This document shows, piece by piece, positions 25,131 through 35,668 of a DNA stretch of 64,000 nucleotides. The stretch covers positions 1 through 64,000 of the forward strand of contig CAWDYI010000009.1 of NCBI GenBank assembly GCA_963806395.1. The letters run 5' to 3'. Each line of letters opens with the position of its first letter. Positions within the stretch are counted from its first letter, which is position 1. Position numbers and translations under genes: made by a program. The notes beneath the pieces were generated by a model that saw nothing but the letters and a program-made list of their open reading frames with translations, was not told the origin of the DNA and made no database searches. Source of the DNA: DASSUW01 sp963806395 (lineage in GTDB: Bacteria > Actinomycetota > Thermoleophilia > Solirubrobacterales > Solirubrobacteraceae).

Positions 25131-25334
25131 CTCTTCCCTCTCCCTTCAGTCCGTCGTTGGCGGTCCGTCGGCGCGTGCGCGCCGGCGTGTCCAAGCGTCG
25201 CTGAATCGCCACCGTCCCGCATCACCCCGCTTGGGTGATATCTCCGGCGCTGCCGCGCTGGTCTGCTGCGCTCACGGCCGCCCGGACGGGTCGGGGGAAC
25301 GAAGCCTCTCCCCTGTTCGCCTGCGACGTGATCC

Positions 25335-26130
25335 TCAGGCCGGCCAGGGGGGCTTGAGCTCGTTCCAGGCCGTGCCCTCAGCGAGCCGGTCGCCGGTGAG
25401 CGACTCCGTGAACCGGAGGGACTGAAGGATCGGCGAGGCCTTCTCAGGTACTTGGCCAGGCTGTGGCCTTCGGGGCCGACTTCGATCGAGACGTTGCCGC
25501 GCCGGTAGCGCAGCAGGTAGAGGCGCTCCTTGAAGCCGGGCGGTCCAGGACGACGTGATGCAGGCTGGCCGGACCGCGGCCGCCCACGATGAACGGAACG
25601 GCGCCCTCGGACGTCTCGCCGAAGGTGCAGCCTTTGCCCTTGGTGCCGGGCGCCTTGGAGATGTCCATCGCCACCCCGTGGAGCCCTCCGAGCGCGACGG
25701 GGCGCGGCTTGGTGACGTGCAGGAGTGGGTGGCGGCGTAGCCAGCGGGTGTAGTCGGAGACCGTCTGGCTGACGTCGGGATCGGAATGCTCCTCGCACTT
25801 GTACGGGGCGTTCACGTCTCGGTAGATGCCGATGTAGCGGGGGTCGCCGTCGAGTTGGAGCAGGAAGTTGCCGGGGAGGTCTTCGCCGTTCGTCCAGCCG
25901 GCGGGCACCGTGTAGGTGATCGCGGGCGAGAAGGTCACTGTGGTGTACGTGCCAGGCTCGAGCGCCCCGAGGCACGCGCCGCCATGCGGGTTCGGGCAGG
26001 CCGGTCTGGCGTCGGCGTCGGCCGGTCTGCGCTTTCCGTCGCTGTGCGTGGGCTTGGCCGACGCGGCCTGCTGCCGCATCCGGTTAGGAGGAGCTGCGAG
26101 GAGCGCGAGGACGAGCGTGAGAGGTCTCAT
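25335..26130 (-). pseudogene. secreted lipoprotein with several frame shifts
   Basis: Starting at ATG 26130 the frame gives MRPLTLVLALLAA; a lipobox (LLTGC) is in the next frame at about 26085-26100, and the first frame resumes with QQAASAKPTH. The body reads ALEPGTYTTVTFSPAITYTV, PAGWTNGEDLPGNFLLQLDG and YIGIYRDVNAPYKC. Near 25537 the frame shifts to GFKERLYLLRYRRGNVSIEV, and near 25443 again to EKASPILQSLRFTESLTGDR, ending at 25335. So at least four indels separate the pieces of one lipoprotein of about 265 residues. It is divergent from the BTAD-nSTAND gene with 93 bases between. Such proteins are a plausible surface target or partner of that regulator (inference). Confidence 0.6.
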
Positions 26131-26223
26131 GCGGGCCAGGCTCAGCGGTGTCGGTATCCGGCCGGGTATCCGTTCGGTATCCCTGCGTTTGACGGGCGTC
26201 GCGCATGCGTCGAGAATCGTCAC

Positions 26224-29200
26224 GTGAGTATCGGACTGCTTGGCCCCCTCGACGTTGGTGGCGGAAGGCAGCTCGAGCCGCGGGACCGGATCGCGCTCAG
26301 CGTGCTCGCGGTCCGCCACGGGCAGCTCGTCTCGCCGGACGAGCTCGCGGACGCGCTGTGGGGCGAGTCGCCTCCTGCGACGTGGCAGAAGCAGGTGCAG
26401 ATCTGCGTCGGCCGGCTGCGGAGGACGCTCGGCGCGTCGGCGATTGAGACGGTGCCGGGTGGATACCGGTTGGCGCTCGACCGCGACGAGCTCGACACGG
26501 CTCGCTTCGAGCGGCTCGCTGAGCGCGGCCGTGCGCTTGCGGCGAGCGGCGAGCCGATCCGGGCCGCGACCGCCTATGCGCGGGCGTTGGCGCTGTGGCG
26601 CGGGCCACCCGCTGGAGGAGCTTGGCGCCTGGCCGCCCGGGCGCAGCGAGGCGGCGCGGCTGGAGGAGCTCGCGTCGCACGATCGAGGAGGATCTGCTCG
26701 ACGCGCGCTTCGCGGCCGGCGAGCACCGGCAGGTGGCGGTCGAGGCCGAGGCGCTCGTCGCCGAGGAACCGTGGCGGGAGCGCCGCTGGGCGATCCTGGC
26801 GCTCGCGCGCTACCGCTGCGGGCGTCAGGCCGACGCGCTGGAGTCGATCCGGATCGCTCGCCGCACGCTGGCGGAGCAGCTCGGTCTCGATCCGAGCGCG
26901 GAGCTCGCCGCGCTCGAGTTGTCGATTCTGCGCCAGGACCCGGCGCTGGCTGCGCCGCCGGAGCCGGCGAGTGTCGACGAGGCGTGCCCGTACAAGGGCC
27001 TGGTGCCGTACGTCGAGGGCGACGCGGAGGGCTTCTTCGGCCGCGACGCCGACGTCGCCGCCTGCCTCGAACGGCTGCGGACGCGCTCGCTGGTCGTCCT
27101 TGCCGGACCGTCCGGATGCGGGAAGTCGTCGCTGCTGCGGGCGGGGATCTCGCCCGCGTTGCAGCAGCGCGGTCGCGTCCCTGTGCTGATGACGCCGGCT
27201 CCCGATCCAGCGGCCGCCTGGACGGCTGCCGTCTCCTCGGTCGACCCGACGTCACCGGTACTGATCGACCAGTTCGAGGAGCTGTTCGCGCTGGGCAGTG
27301 CGCCTGAGGTCGTGCGGTCGTTTCTGGCCGATGTCGTCGAGCGGGCCCGGAGCGGGCCGGTGGTGATCGCGGTGCGGAGCGACCACCTCGGGAGCCTGGC
27401 GGTCGATGCGGAGCTCAGCCGCCTGGCCGAGCGAGGGCTGCATCTCGTCAACCCGCTCGCCGGGGACGCACTTCGGGAGGCGATCGAGCAGCCGGCGCTG
27501 CGCGCGGGCTTGCATCTTGAGTCGGGCCTCGTCGACGTGCTCCTGCGGGACAGCGAGGGCGAGCCGGGTGCTCTGCCGCTGCTCTCGCACGCGCTCGTCG
27601 AGACGTGGAAGCGGCGTGAGGGGAACGTGCTCACGGTCGACGGCTACCGGGAGACCGGGGGCATCCGCGGGGCGGTGGCGCGATCGGCCGACCGGCTGTA
27701 CGACAATCTCGATCGCGAGCAGCGCGTGATGGTGCGCTCGGTCCTGCTCCGTCTGGTCGCGCCGTCGCTCGATGGCGATCCGGTGCGCTGCCGCGTGCCC
27801 AGTCGTGTCCTGCTGGGCGACCCAGGCCGTGAGCGGGTCGTCGCGCTGCTCGTTCGCTCGCGGCTGGTCACCGCCGAGGAGGAGACGTTCGAGTTGGCGC
27901 ACGAGGCGCTCGCGCGCGCGTGGCCGCGCCTGCAGGCGTGGCTCGACGAGGACACGGCCGGGCAGCGCATCATGCGCCATCTCGGGGCGGCCGCCGACGG
28001 GTGGGACTCGCTCGGCAGGCCGCCGAGCGAGCTGTACCGCGGCGCCCGGCTCGATGCGGCGATCGAGTGGCGGGAGGCCGCGCAGCCGGACCTCACGGCG
28101 CCCGAGCGCGCGTTCCTCGACGCCTCTGTGGAGGAGGCGGCGTCGGAATCGCGGACGCTGGCGGATCGCTCCCGGCGCGACGCGCGCCAGAACCGTCGCC
28201 TACGCGCGCTCCTTGCCGCCGCCGTCGTCCTGCTCGCCGTCGCGGCCACCGCCGGGATCGTCGCGTTCGACGGCCGGCAGGACGCTCGCACGGCGCAGGC
28301 GAGCGCGCTGCACGAGGCGCTCGTGAACCGGTCGCTCGCGCTGCGTGGCACCAACCGCAGCGTCGCCGCCCTGCTGGCCGTCGAGGCGCACAGGCGGCGA
28401 CCCGACGCCGGCGCGTGGTCGGCGCTCCTCGGTACGTTCACGTTCGATCCGACCTTCCTCGGCCACCGCTACCTCCCGGCCGACCACCTCACCGGAACGG
28501 TCGTCCCAGGCACGACCACGGCCGTCGTCGCGCTCGACGGCCAGGGGTTGCAGGCACCTGGACCTGACGAGCGGCGCGCTCGACGACCGCTTTCCGCCGG
28601 CCGCCGAAAACGCCGAGCCGTACTCGGTGCTGCGGGTCAGCGCTGACAGCCGCCTCGTCGCCCAGCTCGTCTCGACCACGAACCCCGACGGATGCACGGA
28701 CCTGGCGCGGCTGCGCGCGACCGACAACCGTGGGTGCTCGGCGTTCTCCGTCTACGAGATCGCCACGGGGCGCCGCGCGCTCGGGCCTGTCGTGCCTCCG
28801 TTTGGCGCGGGCGACATCGCGATCAACGCCAACGGATCGCTCGTGGCCGTCGCCGGCGGCTACGACGGCGACGTCGCCGTCTATCGCACCGCCGACGGGC
28901 GACGCATCGGCGGCCTCCCCGGGCTCGACCGGCCGAAGCGCTTCGATCGTGACGGCTTGCTGCGAGACACGGCGGCGGTCGACTTCGGGCCCGACGGGCA
29001 CCTCTACCTCGGCTCGCTCGCCGGCGCGGTTCGCGAGCTCGACCCGGTAACCCTCGAGGTCCTGCGGACGTTCGCCGCGCCGCCGCTCTCGTCCCACAAT
29101 CACGTCGCCGTCACGCCCGACCACCTGCTCGTCGCGGGCGGAGCGAACGCGCTCGTGGCGGTCGACCTGCGCAACGGCTCCAAGCGTTGGACGGTCGACC

Positions 29201-30435
29201 TCAGGGGGATCCATCCCGATCCGTGCCCGTGGCTGACCGTCGCCCCAGCCTCCGAACGCCTCTACTGCGGCAACAACTTCGGCGTGATCGAGGAGCGCTA
29301 CCTCGAAACCGGCGCACGAACGGGCGTCGATCGCAGCCCGCAACTCGGGCAGGTGGGCGATCTCTCCGTGACGGCCGATGGACGCGAGCTCGTCGCGTTC
29401 GGCGTGGAGGCGCCCGCCGTCTCCCGCTGGCGGCTCGACGGGAGCGGGCCGGTCACGGACCTCGTGGCCGAGGGGCACCTGGCAGCCGACGGATACGACG
29501 CGTCCGGGCGGTCGCTGCTCGTCGCGCGCCGCGCTCCGACGGCCACGACCGACGCCGACCTGTCGGAGTACGCGCTCTGGGACCCGGTCGCCGACGGCGC
29601 GCTGGGACGGTTCCCGAACGCGTCGGGCATGGGCTGGATCGGGCCGGACTCGCTGATCGGCTGGTCGGCCGCGACCAAGCACCTCGAGTATTTCGACGCC
29701 GCGTCGCTCCGCGTGGCGCGCGGCGCCCGCCTGCCCGAGTCGACCGTCCTGCCCTCGGCGGGCGGCACCCGCTTCTACGCCCTGTTGGGCGACGGAACGG
29801 TCTGGACGCTCGATGCGGCGACGCGCCGGCGCATCGAGCCCACGATCCGCGTCGAAGGCGAGCCCGGATCGGTCTCCGCGACCCGCGGCGGCGAACGGGT
29901 CGTCGTGACGGCGTTCGGGCCCTCCGGACCGGTCACCACCGTCCACGACGGCGCCACCGGCCAGCGGCTCGCCGGGCCGCTGCGCGGCCCGTTTCCCACC
30001 TCCGTCAGCCTCGACGGCGTGCTGGTCGGCACGTCCGCCGGCGAGATCACGGAGTACGACCTCGACACCCTGCGACCGATCGCGTCGTTCCCGGGGGCGA
30101 GGGGTCTGGTGAACACACTCCAGTTCAGCGCGGACTCCTCCACGCTCCTCGCGACGTCGCTCGACCAGACGGTCTCGGTCTTCGACGTCGCCACGCGCAC
30201 GCGGATCGGCGACCCGATCACCGCGGCCGCGCCGTTCGTCTACCCGGGATTCCTCCGCCCCGACGGCAACGCCGCCGCCGTGACCGTCCGCGACGGCGTC
30301 GCGGTCTGGGACATCGACCCGGAGCACCTGGCCGACGCGGCCTGCGGGCTCGCAGACCGCAACCTCACTCGCACCGAGTGGCAGACGTACATCGGAGACC
30401 TCGGCGCCTACCGCAAGACGTGCCCCTCCCGATAG
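26224..30435 (+). pseudogene. BTAD-nSTAND-propeller regulator with three frame shifts
   Basis: One gene of about 1403 codons if repaired. From GTG 26224: an OmpR-like winged helix (ALSVLAVRHGQLVSPDELAD, VGRLRRTLGASAIETVPGGY), then a bacterial transcriptional activator domain (RRTIEEDLLDARFAAGEH), an nSTAND NTPase with Walker A GPSGCGKSSLLRAG and Walker B PVLIDQFEELF, a membrane helix near the middle (LLAAAVVLLAVAATAGIVAF) and a C-terminal beta-propeller (SVYEIATGRRALG, LDPVTLEVLRTF, SVFDVATRTRIGD). One extra C near 26607, one extra G near 26671 and one extra G near 28555 break it. Membrane-anchored members of this family join an intracellular DNA-binding and ATPase half to an outside sensor. 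Broken or mis-sequenced. Confidence 0.8.
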
Positions 30436-30454
30436 TGCAAGCTCGGCCGGCTGT

Positions 30455-30476
30455 TATCCGCATACCTGTGCGGATA
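30455..30476. promoter_or_regulatory. ArsR-type operator
   Basis: TATCCGCA (30455-30462) and TGCGGATA (30469-30476) form a perfect 8-bp inverted repeat with a 6-base spacer, ending 13 bases before the ArsR start. This is the usual position for a metal-sensing ArsR/SmtB autoregulatory site. Confidence 0.75.
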
Positions 30477-30489
30477 TACTTGCGTTCTC

Positions 30490-30864
30490 ATGCCGGACGC
30501 CCATGTCCATGCGGGCCTTCGGTCCACCGGGCGGCTCGACGAGCGGGACGCGCTGGCGATCGCGGAGCTCATGAAGGTGCTGTCGGCTCCATCGCGGTTG
30601 CGGCTGCTGTACGCGCTGCGCGACGGCGAAGCGGGCGTAGGAGATCTGGCCGAGCTGGCCGGGCTGACCCCGTCAGCCGCCTCGCAGCAGCTGCGGATCC
30701 TGCGCCACCGGCGGTTGGTCGCGACGCGTCGCGAGGGCCGCTCGATCCTCTATCGCCTGCATGACGGGCACGTCGGCGTCCTGCTCGACGAGGTGCGCAA
30801 CCACCTCGACCACGCCGCGCGGGAGTGGACGGCCGCTCCGGCCCGTGCACGGACTCCGCGGTGA
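30490..30864 (+). CDS. ArsR/SmtB family metal-sensing repressor
   Basis: A 124-residue winged-helix repressor: MKVLSAPSRLRLLYALRDGE, DLAELAGLTPSAASQQLRIL (recognition helix) and RREGRSILYRLHDGHVGVLL. The wing and the helix after it hold His residues (HDGH and NHLDHAAREW) at positions where CzrA/SmtB-type sensors bind zinc. Its stop overlaps the GTG of the CDF transporter, and a clear operator lies upstream, so it most likely represses its own operon until a divalent metal such as zinc, cobalt or nickel releases it. Confidence 0.9.
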   Translation: MPDAHVHAGLRSTGRLDERDALAIAELMKVLSAPSRLRLLYALRDGEAGVGDLAELAGLTPSAASQQLRILRHRRLVATRREGRSILYRLHDGHVGVLLDEVRNHLDHAAREWTAAPARARTPR

Positions 30865-31502
30865 GCCACGGGCACGCGCACACGCACGGCGGCCACGGGC
30901 ACACGCACGGCCTCGTCGACGCCTCGATCAAGCGCTCCCGCGGCGGCCTGATCGCCGTCGGCTGGTCGCTGCTCGTGCTCGGGCTCACGGCGCTCGCCCA
31001 GACGGCGGTGTTCGTCGCCTCCGGCAGCGTGGCGCTGCTCGCTGATCTGATCCACAACTTCGGCGACGCCGCGACGGCGCTCCCGCTGGCGATCGCCTTC
31101 ACGCTCCGCAGCGCCCGCGCCGAGCGGTGGGCCGGCCTCGCGGTCGTCTTCGCGATCTTCGTGAGCGCCTGCGTTGCCGGCTACGAGTCGATCCTGCGGC
31201 TGATCGACCCGCGCGAGCCCGACCACCTTGCAGCGCTCGCCGCCGCCGGCGCGCTCGGCTTCGCCGGCAACTGGCTGGCCGCCGGCATCCGCACCCGAGC
31301 CGGCCGGCGACTCGACAGCGCCGCGCTGGTCGCCGACGGCGCGCACGCGCGCGCGGACGCCTATGTGAGCCTCGCTGTGGTGGCGAGCGCGGCCGTCGTC
31401 GCGCTCGGGTTCGGCATCGCGGATCCGCTGATCGGGCTCGGGATCACGGTCGTGATCCTGCGCATCACCCGGCAGTCGTGGCAGACCGTGCGCGACGGGT
31501 GA
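30861..31502 (+). CDS. cation diffusion facilitator, short form
   Basis: A 213-residue metal/proton antiporter. The N-terminus is His-rich (SHGHAHTHGGHGHTHG), followed by six membrane helices with the metal-site motifs DLIHNFGDA in helix 2 and DGAHARADAYVS in helix 5. The usual cytoplasmic C-terminal domain of CDF proteins is missing; the protein ends at TVRDG just after helix 6. Natural short CDFs exist, so this may be functional. GTG 30861 overlaps the ArsR stop (GTGA). Exports zinc or a related divalent ion across the cell membrane. Confidence 0.88.
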   Translation: MSHGHAHTHGGHGHTHGLVDASIKRSRGGLIAVGWSLLVLGLTALAQTAVFVASGSVALLADLIHNFGDAATALPLAIAFTLRSARAERWAGLAVVFAIFVSACVAGYESILRLIDPREPDHLAALAAAGALGFAGNWLAAGIRTRAGRRLDSAALVADGAHARADAYVSLAVVASAAVVALGFGIADPLIGLGITVVILRITRQSWQTVRDG

Positions 31503-31609
31503 CAGGGAGGGGAAGGGCTCGGCGCAGGGAACAGTGGGAAGGTGGTCCCGGGCGCGCGCACAGGAGCGCGCTGCCAGTACGGAAATCCCCTTATCGAGGA
31601 GGCAGCGTG

Positions 31610-31780
31610 ATGGCGGCAGAACGTGGAGCGGGCGGTAACACCGGAGGGATTGGCCTCGGCGGCATCCTCGTCATCGTCGGCATCGTCCTGATGATCGTGT
31701 GGAGCTTCCTGATCGGGCTCATCATCACGCTGGTCGGCCTGATCGCCTTCGGCGGCTTCGCGAAGGGCAAGTGGTACTGA
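31610..31780 (+). CDS. 56-residue membrane protein
   Basis: A small protein with a Gly-rich N-terminus (AAERGAGGNTGGIGLG) and two close hydrophobic segments (GILVIVGIVLMIVWSFLI and IITLVGLIAFGGF), ending in KGKWY. A GAGGAGG ribosome site sits 8 bases before ATG 31610. It resembles the very short phage-shock-like or DUF6131-type membrane proteins of actinobacteria. Function unknown. About 110 bases after the CDF gene; may have its own promoter. Confidence 0.7.
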   Translation: MAAERGAGGNTGGIGLGGILVIVGIVLMIVWSFLIGLIITLVGLIAFGGFAKGKWY

Positions 31781-31819
31781 GCGCCGCACGACCCGCCGGC
31801 GCGTCGCCGCGGTCACCGT

Positions 31820-33013
31820 TCACTTCGAAGCCCGCAAGAGCTCTCCGGGCAGGAGCGCGTAAATGGGGCCATAGTCACCCTCTGTCTGGACGAGCCAGGA
31901 GTCGCTGTCCGCGCTTCGGCGCTCGATGAGCACCAGGTTCTTGTCCGCGAACACTGACGCGGGCCCGTCCTCCATGGACTCGCGCTCCTCGTCCCACCGC
32001 TTGGCGGCGGCTTCATCCTTGAATTCGTAGAAGGTGAGTTTGCTCGTCGCAGTCGCGTTGACGCGTGCGGAACCGCCGGGTGTGAGCACCCCGGGTTTCT
32101 CGTCCACGCCCTGCTCGCCCAGGGCCGCGGCGTTGTCAAGCACAGGCGTCACGACCTCGGTCGCCGGCTGATCGAATCGGATCGTCATCGCCCCCGTGGC
32201 TCCCGTGTACGACGCTTTGATCGAGGAGATGCCCTTGGCAACGCGGTTGTCGAAGATCATGTAGGCGGCGGCGATACCGTTGTCGGTGCCCAGAAGCGCC
32301 TTCATGTCGTCCGTCCCGCCCGTGAATTCGGCCTCACTCTCGGCTTCAGGGAGGCAGAGCCAAATCACATCATTCGTGTCGTGGTTCCAGATGGGACCAC
32401 GCACGAGCTCTGTCGGCGCCACCGGCATCTGTGACTGACGCTTGCGGGCAAGGCCGAATTGGATCCATAGGACGATGTTGTTATGGAGTGGCGTCACCCC
32501 AGGTTTCTTGCTCTTGCCGTAGTTCGAGTTCGCCTGGATCCGGCCGTTCGGGAAGAAGTAATTCATGTGGTAGACCTCCGAATCTCCCTTGTGAGTACTT
32601 CTCACCTCCAGGTAGCCCTCGGGGTTGTCGACGTACGCGGTGTCGTAGTTCTGGTCATAAAGGCGCGTCTGGTCGGGCGCCGGAGACGCAGCCGTGACCG
32701 GCGTGCCCTCATTCAGCTGCGCTTGCAGACCTAGCCTCTCCCAGAAGCCGTTGCCTCGCTTCCAGTAGCTCTGGTACAACGCGTTGGCCCGGTCCCAGCG
32801 GCCCTTCTCGGCCGACTGCGCCGGGGGCTCCGCGCGCTTGCGCGCGAGCATGAACCGGGCAACCGCGGCGTTCCCCGCTGAGCGCTGCAAAGCGAGGAGC
32901 TGCTCCGGCGATGTGAGCGGCACGCGCCGCCGAACTGCGGGCTCCTCCTGCCGCCCCCGCACATCGGCAGACCGGTGGCGCCGCTCCACGCCGACGAGCG
33001 TATCCCAGCGCAT
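31820..33013 (-). CDS. LQR-GN-AV motif protein, unknown C-terminal domain
   Basis: A 397-residue protein. After a basic N-terminus, residues 39-56 read LLALQRSAGNAAVARFML, the clearest copy in this window of a motif I know from DUF4157 and eCIS-associated proteins. A Lys/Arg/Glu linker follows, then an unrecognised mixed alpha/beta region (YHMNYFFPNGRIQANSNYG, RGPIWNHDTNDVIWLCLPEA, GIAAAYMIFDNRV) and a C-terminal part ending with EGDYGPIYALLPGELL. No signal peptide or membrane helix. ATG 33013 is chosen over a TTG at 33031. No neighbour shares its strand. It could be an exported toxin or a DNA-damage-unrelated stress protein; I infer cargo-like from the motif only. Confidence 0.65.
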   Translation of the reverse strand: MRWDTLVGVERRHRSADVRGRQEEPAVRRRVPLTSPEQLLALQRSAGNAAVARFMLARKRAEPPAQSAEKGRWDRANALYQSYWKRGNGFWERLGLQAQLNEGTPVTAASPAPDQTRLYDQNYDTAYVDNPEGYLEVRSTHKGDSEVYHMNYFFPNGRIQANSNYGKSKKPGVTPLHNNIVLWIQFGLARKRQSQMPVAPTELVRGPIWNHDTNDVIWLCLPEAESEAEFTGGTDDMKALLGTDNGIAAAYMIFDNRVAKGISSIKASYTGATGAMTIRFDQPATEVVTPVLDNAAALGEQGVDEKPGVLTPGGSARVNATATSKLTFYEFKDEAAAKRWDEERESMEDGPASVFADKNLVLIERRSADSDSWLVQTEGDYGPIYALLPGELLRASK

Positions 33014-33240
33014 CGCGTGGCTGCGCGCCAATCACCCGGATCGGACGATGCCGCTCGGTATGGCCGCTCATAGGGTCGCCCGATGGGAGACCGCAGGCGG
33101 TCCCGGCCGGACACGTCTGATGACCGCCGGCGTGATCATCCTCGCCGTCCCCTGCAACCGCCAACTGGCTCGGACGTGATCTGACGCTGCTCGACTCTCT
33201 TCCCGTAATTGCTTCCAACCTCGAGGCGGCACGCAGCCAG

Positions 33241-34581
33241 ATGGCGTTCACGCTGGGGTTCCACATCATCCTGGCGTCGTTTGGGGTGGGGTTTCCGGCG
33301 ATCATGCTGATCGCCAACTACCGGGGCCTGCGCAAGGGGGACGAGGACGCGCTGCTGCTCGCCCGGCGGTGGTCGAAGGTCGTGGCGGTGACGTTCGCGG
33401 TCGGGGCCGTGACCGGCACCGTGCTGTCGTTCGAGTTCGGTCTCCTCTGGCCCGCGTTCACCGGTCGCTTCGGCGAGGTCTTCGGCGTGCTGTTCGCGAT
33501 CGAGGGGATCTGCTTCTTCCTCGAGGCGATCTTCGTCGCCATCTACATCTTCGGCTGGAACCGGCTCGCTCCGTGGCCGCATTTCTGGTCCGGCGTGCCG
33601 ATCGTGATCACCGGACTCGGCGGCGCCTTCTCGGTCGTCGCCGTCAACTCGTGGATGAACCAACCGCAGGGCTTCTCGCCCCTGACCGGCGACGTCACCA
33701 AGGTCGAGCCGCTGAAGGTCATCTTCAACCCGGCCGTGCCGTACGAGGTCCCGCACATGATCCTCGCCGCCTACCTCGTCACCGGGTTCGGGGTCGCGTC
33801 GGTGTACGCCGTCGGGATGCTGCGCGGGCGCCGCGATCGCTATCACCGCCTCGGACTGTTGATCCCGTTGACGGTGGCGTGCGCCCTCGCGCCGATCCAG
33901 TTCGCGGTCGGCGACACGGCGGCGCGATCGATCGCCAAGGACCAGCCGATCAAGTTCGCCGCCATGGAGTGCGTGCAGACGACTGCGACGCACGTGACGG
34001 AGTACATCTACGGCCGCTGCACCGCGGACGGGGTGAAGGGCGGAATCGGGATCCCGGGGTTCGACTCGTTCCTCGTCGGTTGGAGCACGGACACAGAGGT
34101 GATCGGGCTCGACACGGTGCCGCCCGAGGACCGGCCGCCCGCCAACACGATGCTGCACTGGGCGTTCGACACGATGGTCGGGATCGGCACCATGCTCATC
34201 GGCCTGGGCCTGTGGCTCGGTATCGCGTGGTGGCGCAAGCGAGACATCCCACAGACGAAGTGGTTCCTGCGCGCCGTCGCGGTGTCGGGCGTCGCGACGG
34301 TGGTGGCGATGGAGTGCGGCTGGATCGTCACCGAGGTCGGCCGCCAGCCGTGGATCGTCTACGAGGTGATGCGCACCGAGGACGCCGTCACCAAGGCGGA
34401 TGGCATCTGGGTCACCTTCGGGCTCATCGTCGGGCTCTACGCGATCCTGGGGGTCGCGCTCGTGGTGACGCTGCGCGCGATGGCGCGCCGCTGGCGCGCC
34501 GCGGACGAGGAGGACTCCGAGGTTCCCTACGGTCCTTCCCCAGGCCTCCCCCCCGCCCTCGCCTCCGAGGATGCGCAATGA
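33241..34581 (+). CDS. cydA: cytochrome bd ubiquinol oxidase subunit I
   Basis: Subunit I of cytochrome bd, a membrane quinol oxidase. Heme-site and quinone-site features are visible: LGFHIILASFGVGFP, FEFGLLWPAFTGRFG, VNSWMNQPQGF, PYEVPHMILAAYL, and the conserved GRQPWIV. The quinol loop is of the short type. From ATG 33241 the protein is 446 residues, but the conserved N-terminal LEAARSQMAF extends upstream in frame to about 33181 with no ATG, GTG or TTG. The real start may be ATT 33208 or CTG 33181, or a base is missing upstream. Its stop overlaps the CydB start (ATGA). Acts in microaerobic respiration and oxidative-stress tolerance. Confidence 0.92.
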   Translation: MAFTLGFHIILASFGVGFPAIMLIANYRGLRKGDEDALLLARRWSKVVAVTFAVGAVTGTVLSFEFGLLWPAFTGRFGEVFGVLFAIEGICFFLEAIFVAIYIFGWNRLAPWPHFWSGVPIVITGLGGAFSVVAVNSWMNQPQGFSPLTGDVTKVEPLKVIFNPAVPYEVPHMILAAYLVTGFGVASVYAVGMLRGRRDRYHRLGLLIPLTVACALAPIQFAVGDTAARSIAKDQPIKFAAMECVQTTATHVTEYIYGRCTADGVKGGIGIPGFDSFLVGWSTDTEVIGLDTVPPEDRPPANTMLHWAFDTMVGIGTMLIGLGLWLGIAWWRKRDIPQTKWFLRAVAVSGVATVVAMECGWIVTEVGRQPWIVYEVMRTEDAVTKADGIWVTFGLIVGLYAILGVALVVTLRAMARRWRAADEEDSEVPYGPSPGLPPALASEDAQ

Positions 34582-35612
34582 GCACCGCGGACGCCGTCGC
34601 CGTGGTGTTGTGGGTCGGGGCGACGATGTACGCAGTGTTCGGCGGCGCCGACTTCGGCGCCGGCTTCTGGAGCCTCGTCGGGGGCAGGGGCGAGCGAGGC
34701 CGGCGGGCGCGCGAGCTGATCGACTGGGCGATCGGCCCGGTCTGGGAGGCCAACCACGTCTGGCTGATCTTCGTCATCGTCGTGCTCTGGACCGGCTTCT
34801 CGTCCGCGTTCGCGGCGATCTTCTCGACGCTGTTCATCCCGCTCAGCCTGGCCGCCTTGGGCATCGTCCTGCGCGGCTCCGGGTTCGCGTTCCACAAGAC
34901 GGCGCGGCGCACGGCGGGCCGCGATTTCGCCGAGCGCCTGTTCGGCCTCTCGTCGCTGCTCACGCCGTTCTTCATGGGCACCGTCGTCGGCGCGATCGCG
35001 TCGGAGCGCGTGCCGCCCGGCAACGCCGCCGGCGATCCGGTCACGAGCTGGCTCAACCCGGTCTCGCTCGTGATCGGCGCGCTCTTCGTGGCCACGTCCG
35101 CGTACGTCTCGGCCGTGTTCCTCGTCAGTGACGCGCGGCGCGCCGGAGTCCCCGACCTCGTGCACTACTTCACCGTCCGCGCGCGCGGCGCGGCGCTGGT
35201 CGCGGGGGCGTTCTCGGTCGCCGGCATCGCCGTCCTCAACGCCGACGCGCCCCACCTCTACGACCGTCTCACGAGCAACGCGCTACCGCTCGTGATCATC
35301 TCGGGACTCTGCGGGCTCGCCGTCCTCGAACTGCTCCGCCGTGGCACGGCCCGCGGCGTGCGCCCCCTGGCGGTGGCGGCGCTCGTGGCCGTGATCTGGG
35401 GCTGGGGCGTCGCCCAGTACCCCTACCTGCTGCCCGACACGCTGACCATCGCGCAGGGCGCCGCACCGAGCGCGACGCTCACAAGCGTGCTGATCGTCTT
35501 CGGCGTGGCCGTGGTTCTCGTGCTGCCGGCGCTGGGCCTTCTCTTCACGCTCGCGCAACGCGACCTGATCCAGGAGAGCGAAGGTCCGCAGCCCTCCCGG
35601 AACGTTTCATAG
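34578..35612 (+). CDS. cydB: cytochrome bd ubiquinol oxidase subunit II
   Basis: A 344-residue subunit II. The family hallmarks are YAVFGGADFGAGFWSLVGG, IGPVWEANHVWLIFVIVVLW and ALGIVLRGSGFAFHK; eight to nine membrane helices follow, ending with LIVFGVAVVLVLPALGLLFT. ATG 34578 overlaps the CydA stop. CydB stabilises the heme core and holds the oxygen channel. No CydCD or CydX-like gene follows; the next gene starts 57 bases later and is unrelated. Confidence 0.93.
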   Translation: MSTADAVAVVLWVGATMYAVFGGADFGAGFWSLVGGRGERGRRARELIDWAIGPVWEANHVWLIFVIVVLWTGFSSAFAAIFSTLFIPLSLAALGIVLRGSGFAFHKTARRTAGRDFAERLFGLSSLLTPFFMGTVVGAIASERVPPGNAAGDPVTSWLNPVSLVIGALFVATSAYVSAVFLVSDARRAGVPDLVHYFTVRARGAALVAGAFSVAGIAVLNADAPHLYDRLTSNALPLVIISGLCGLAVLELLRRGTARGVRPLAVAALVAVIWGWGVAQYPYLLPDTLTIAQGAAPSATLTSVLIVFGVAVVLVLPALGLLFTLAQRDLIQESEGPQPSRNVS

Positions 35613-35668
35613 GGACTTCACCTCGATCGGACGATGACGCGGGAGCGCAGGTAGTCGAACATCCGCGC

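Noticed and set aside
25444..27255. A 603-codon minus-strand frame running into the BTAD gene
   Set aside because: Only the lipoprotein part (below 26130) is protein-like; the rest is antisense Arg/Ala-rich sequence.
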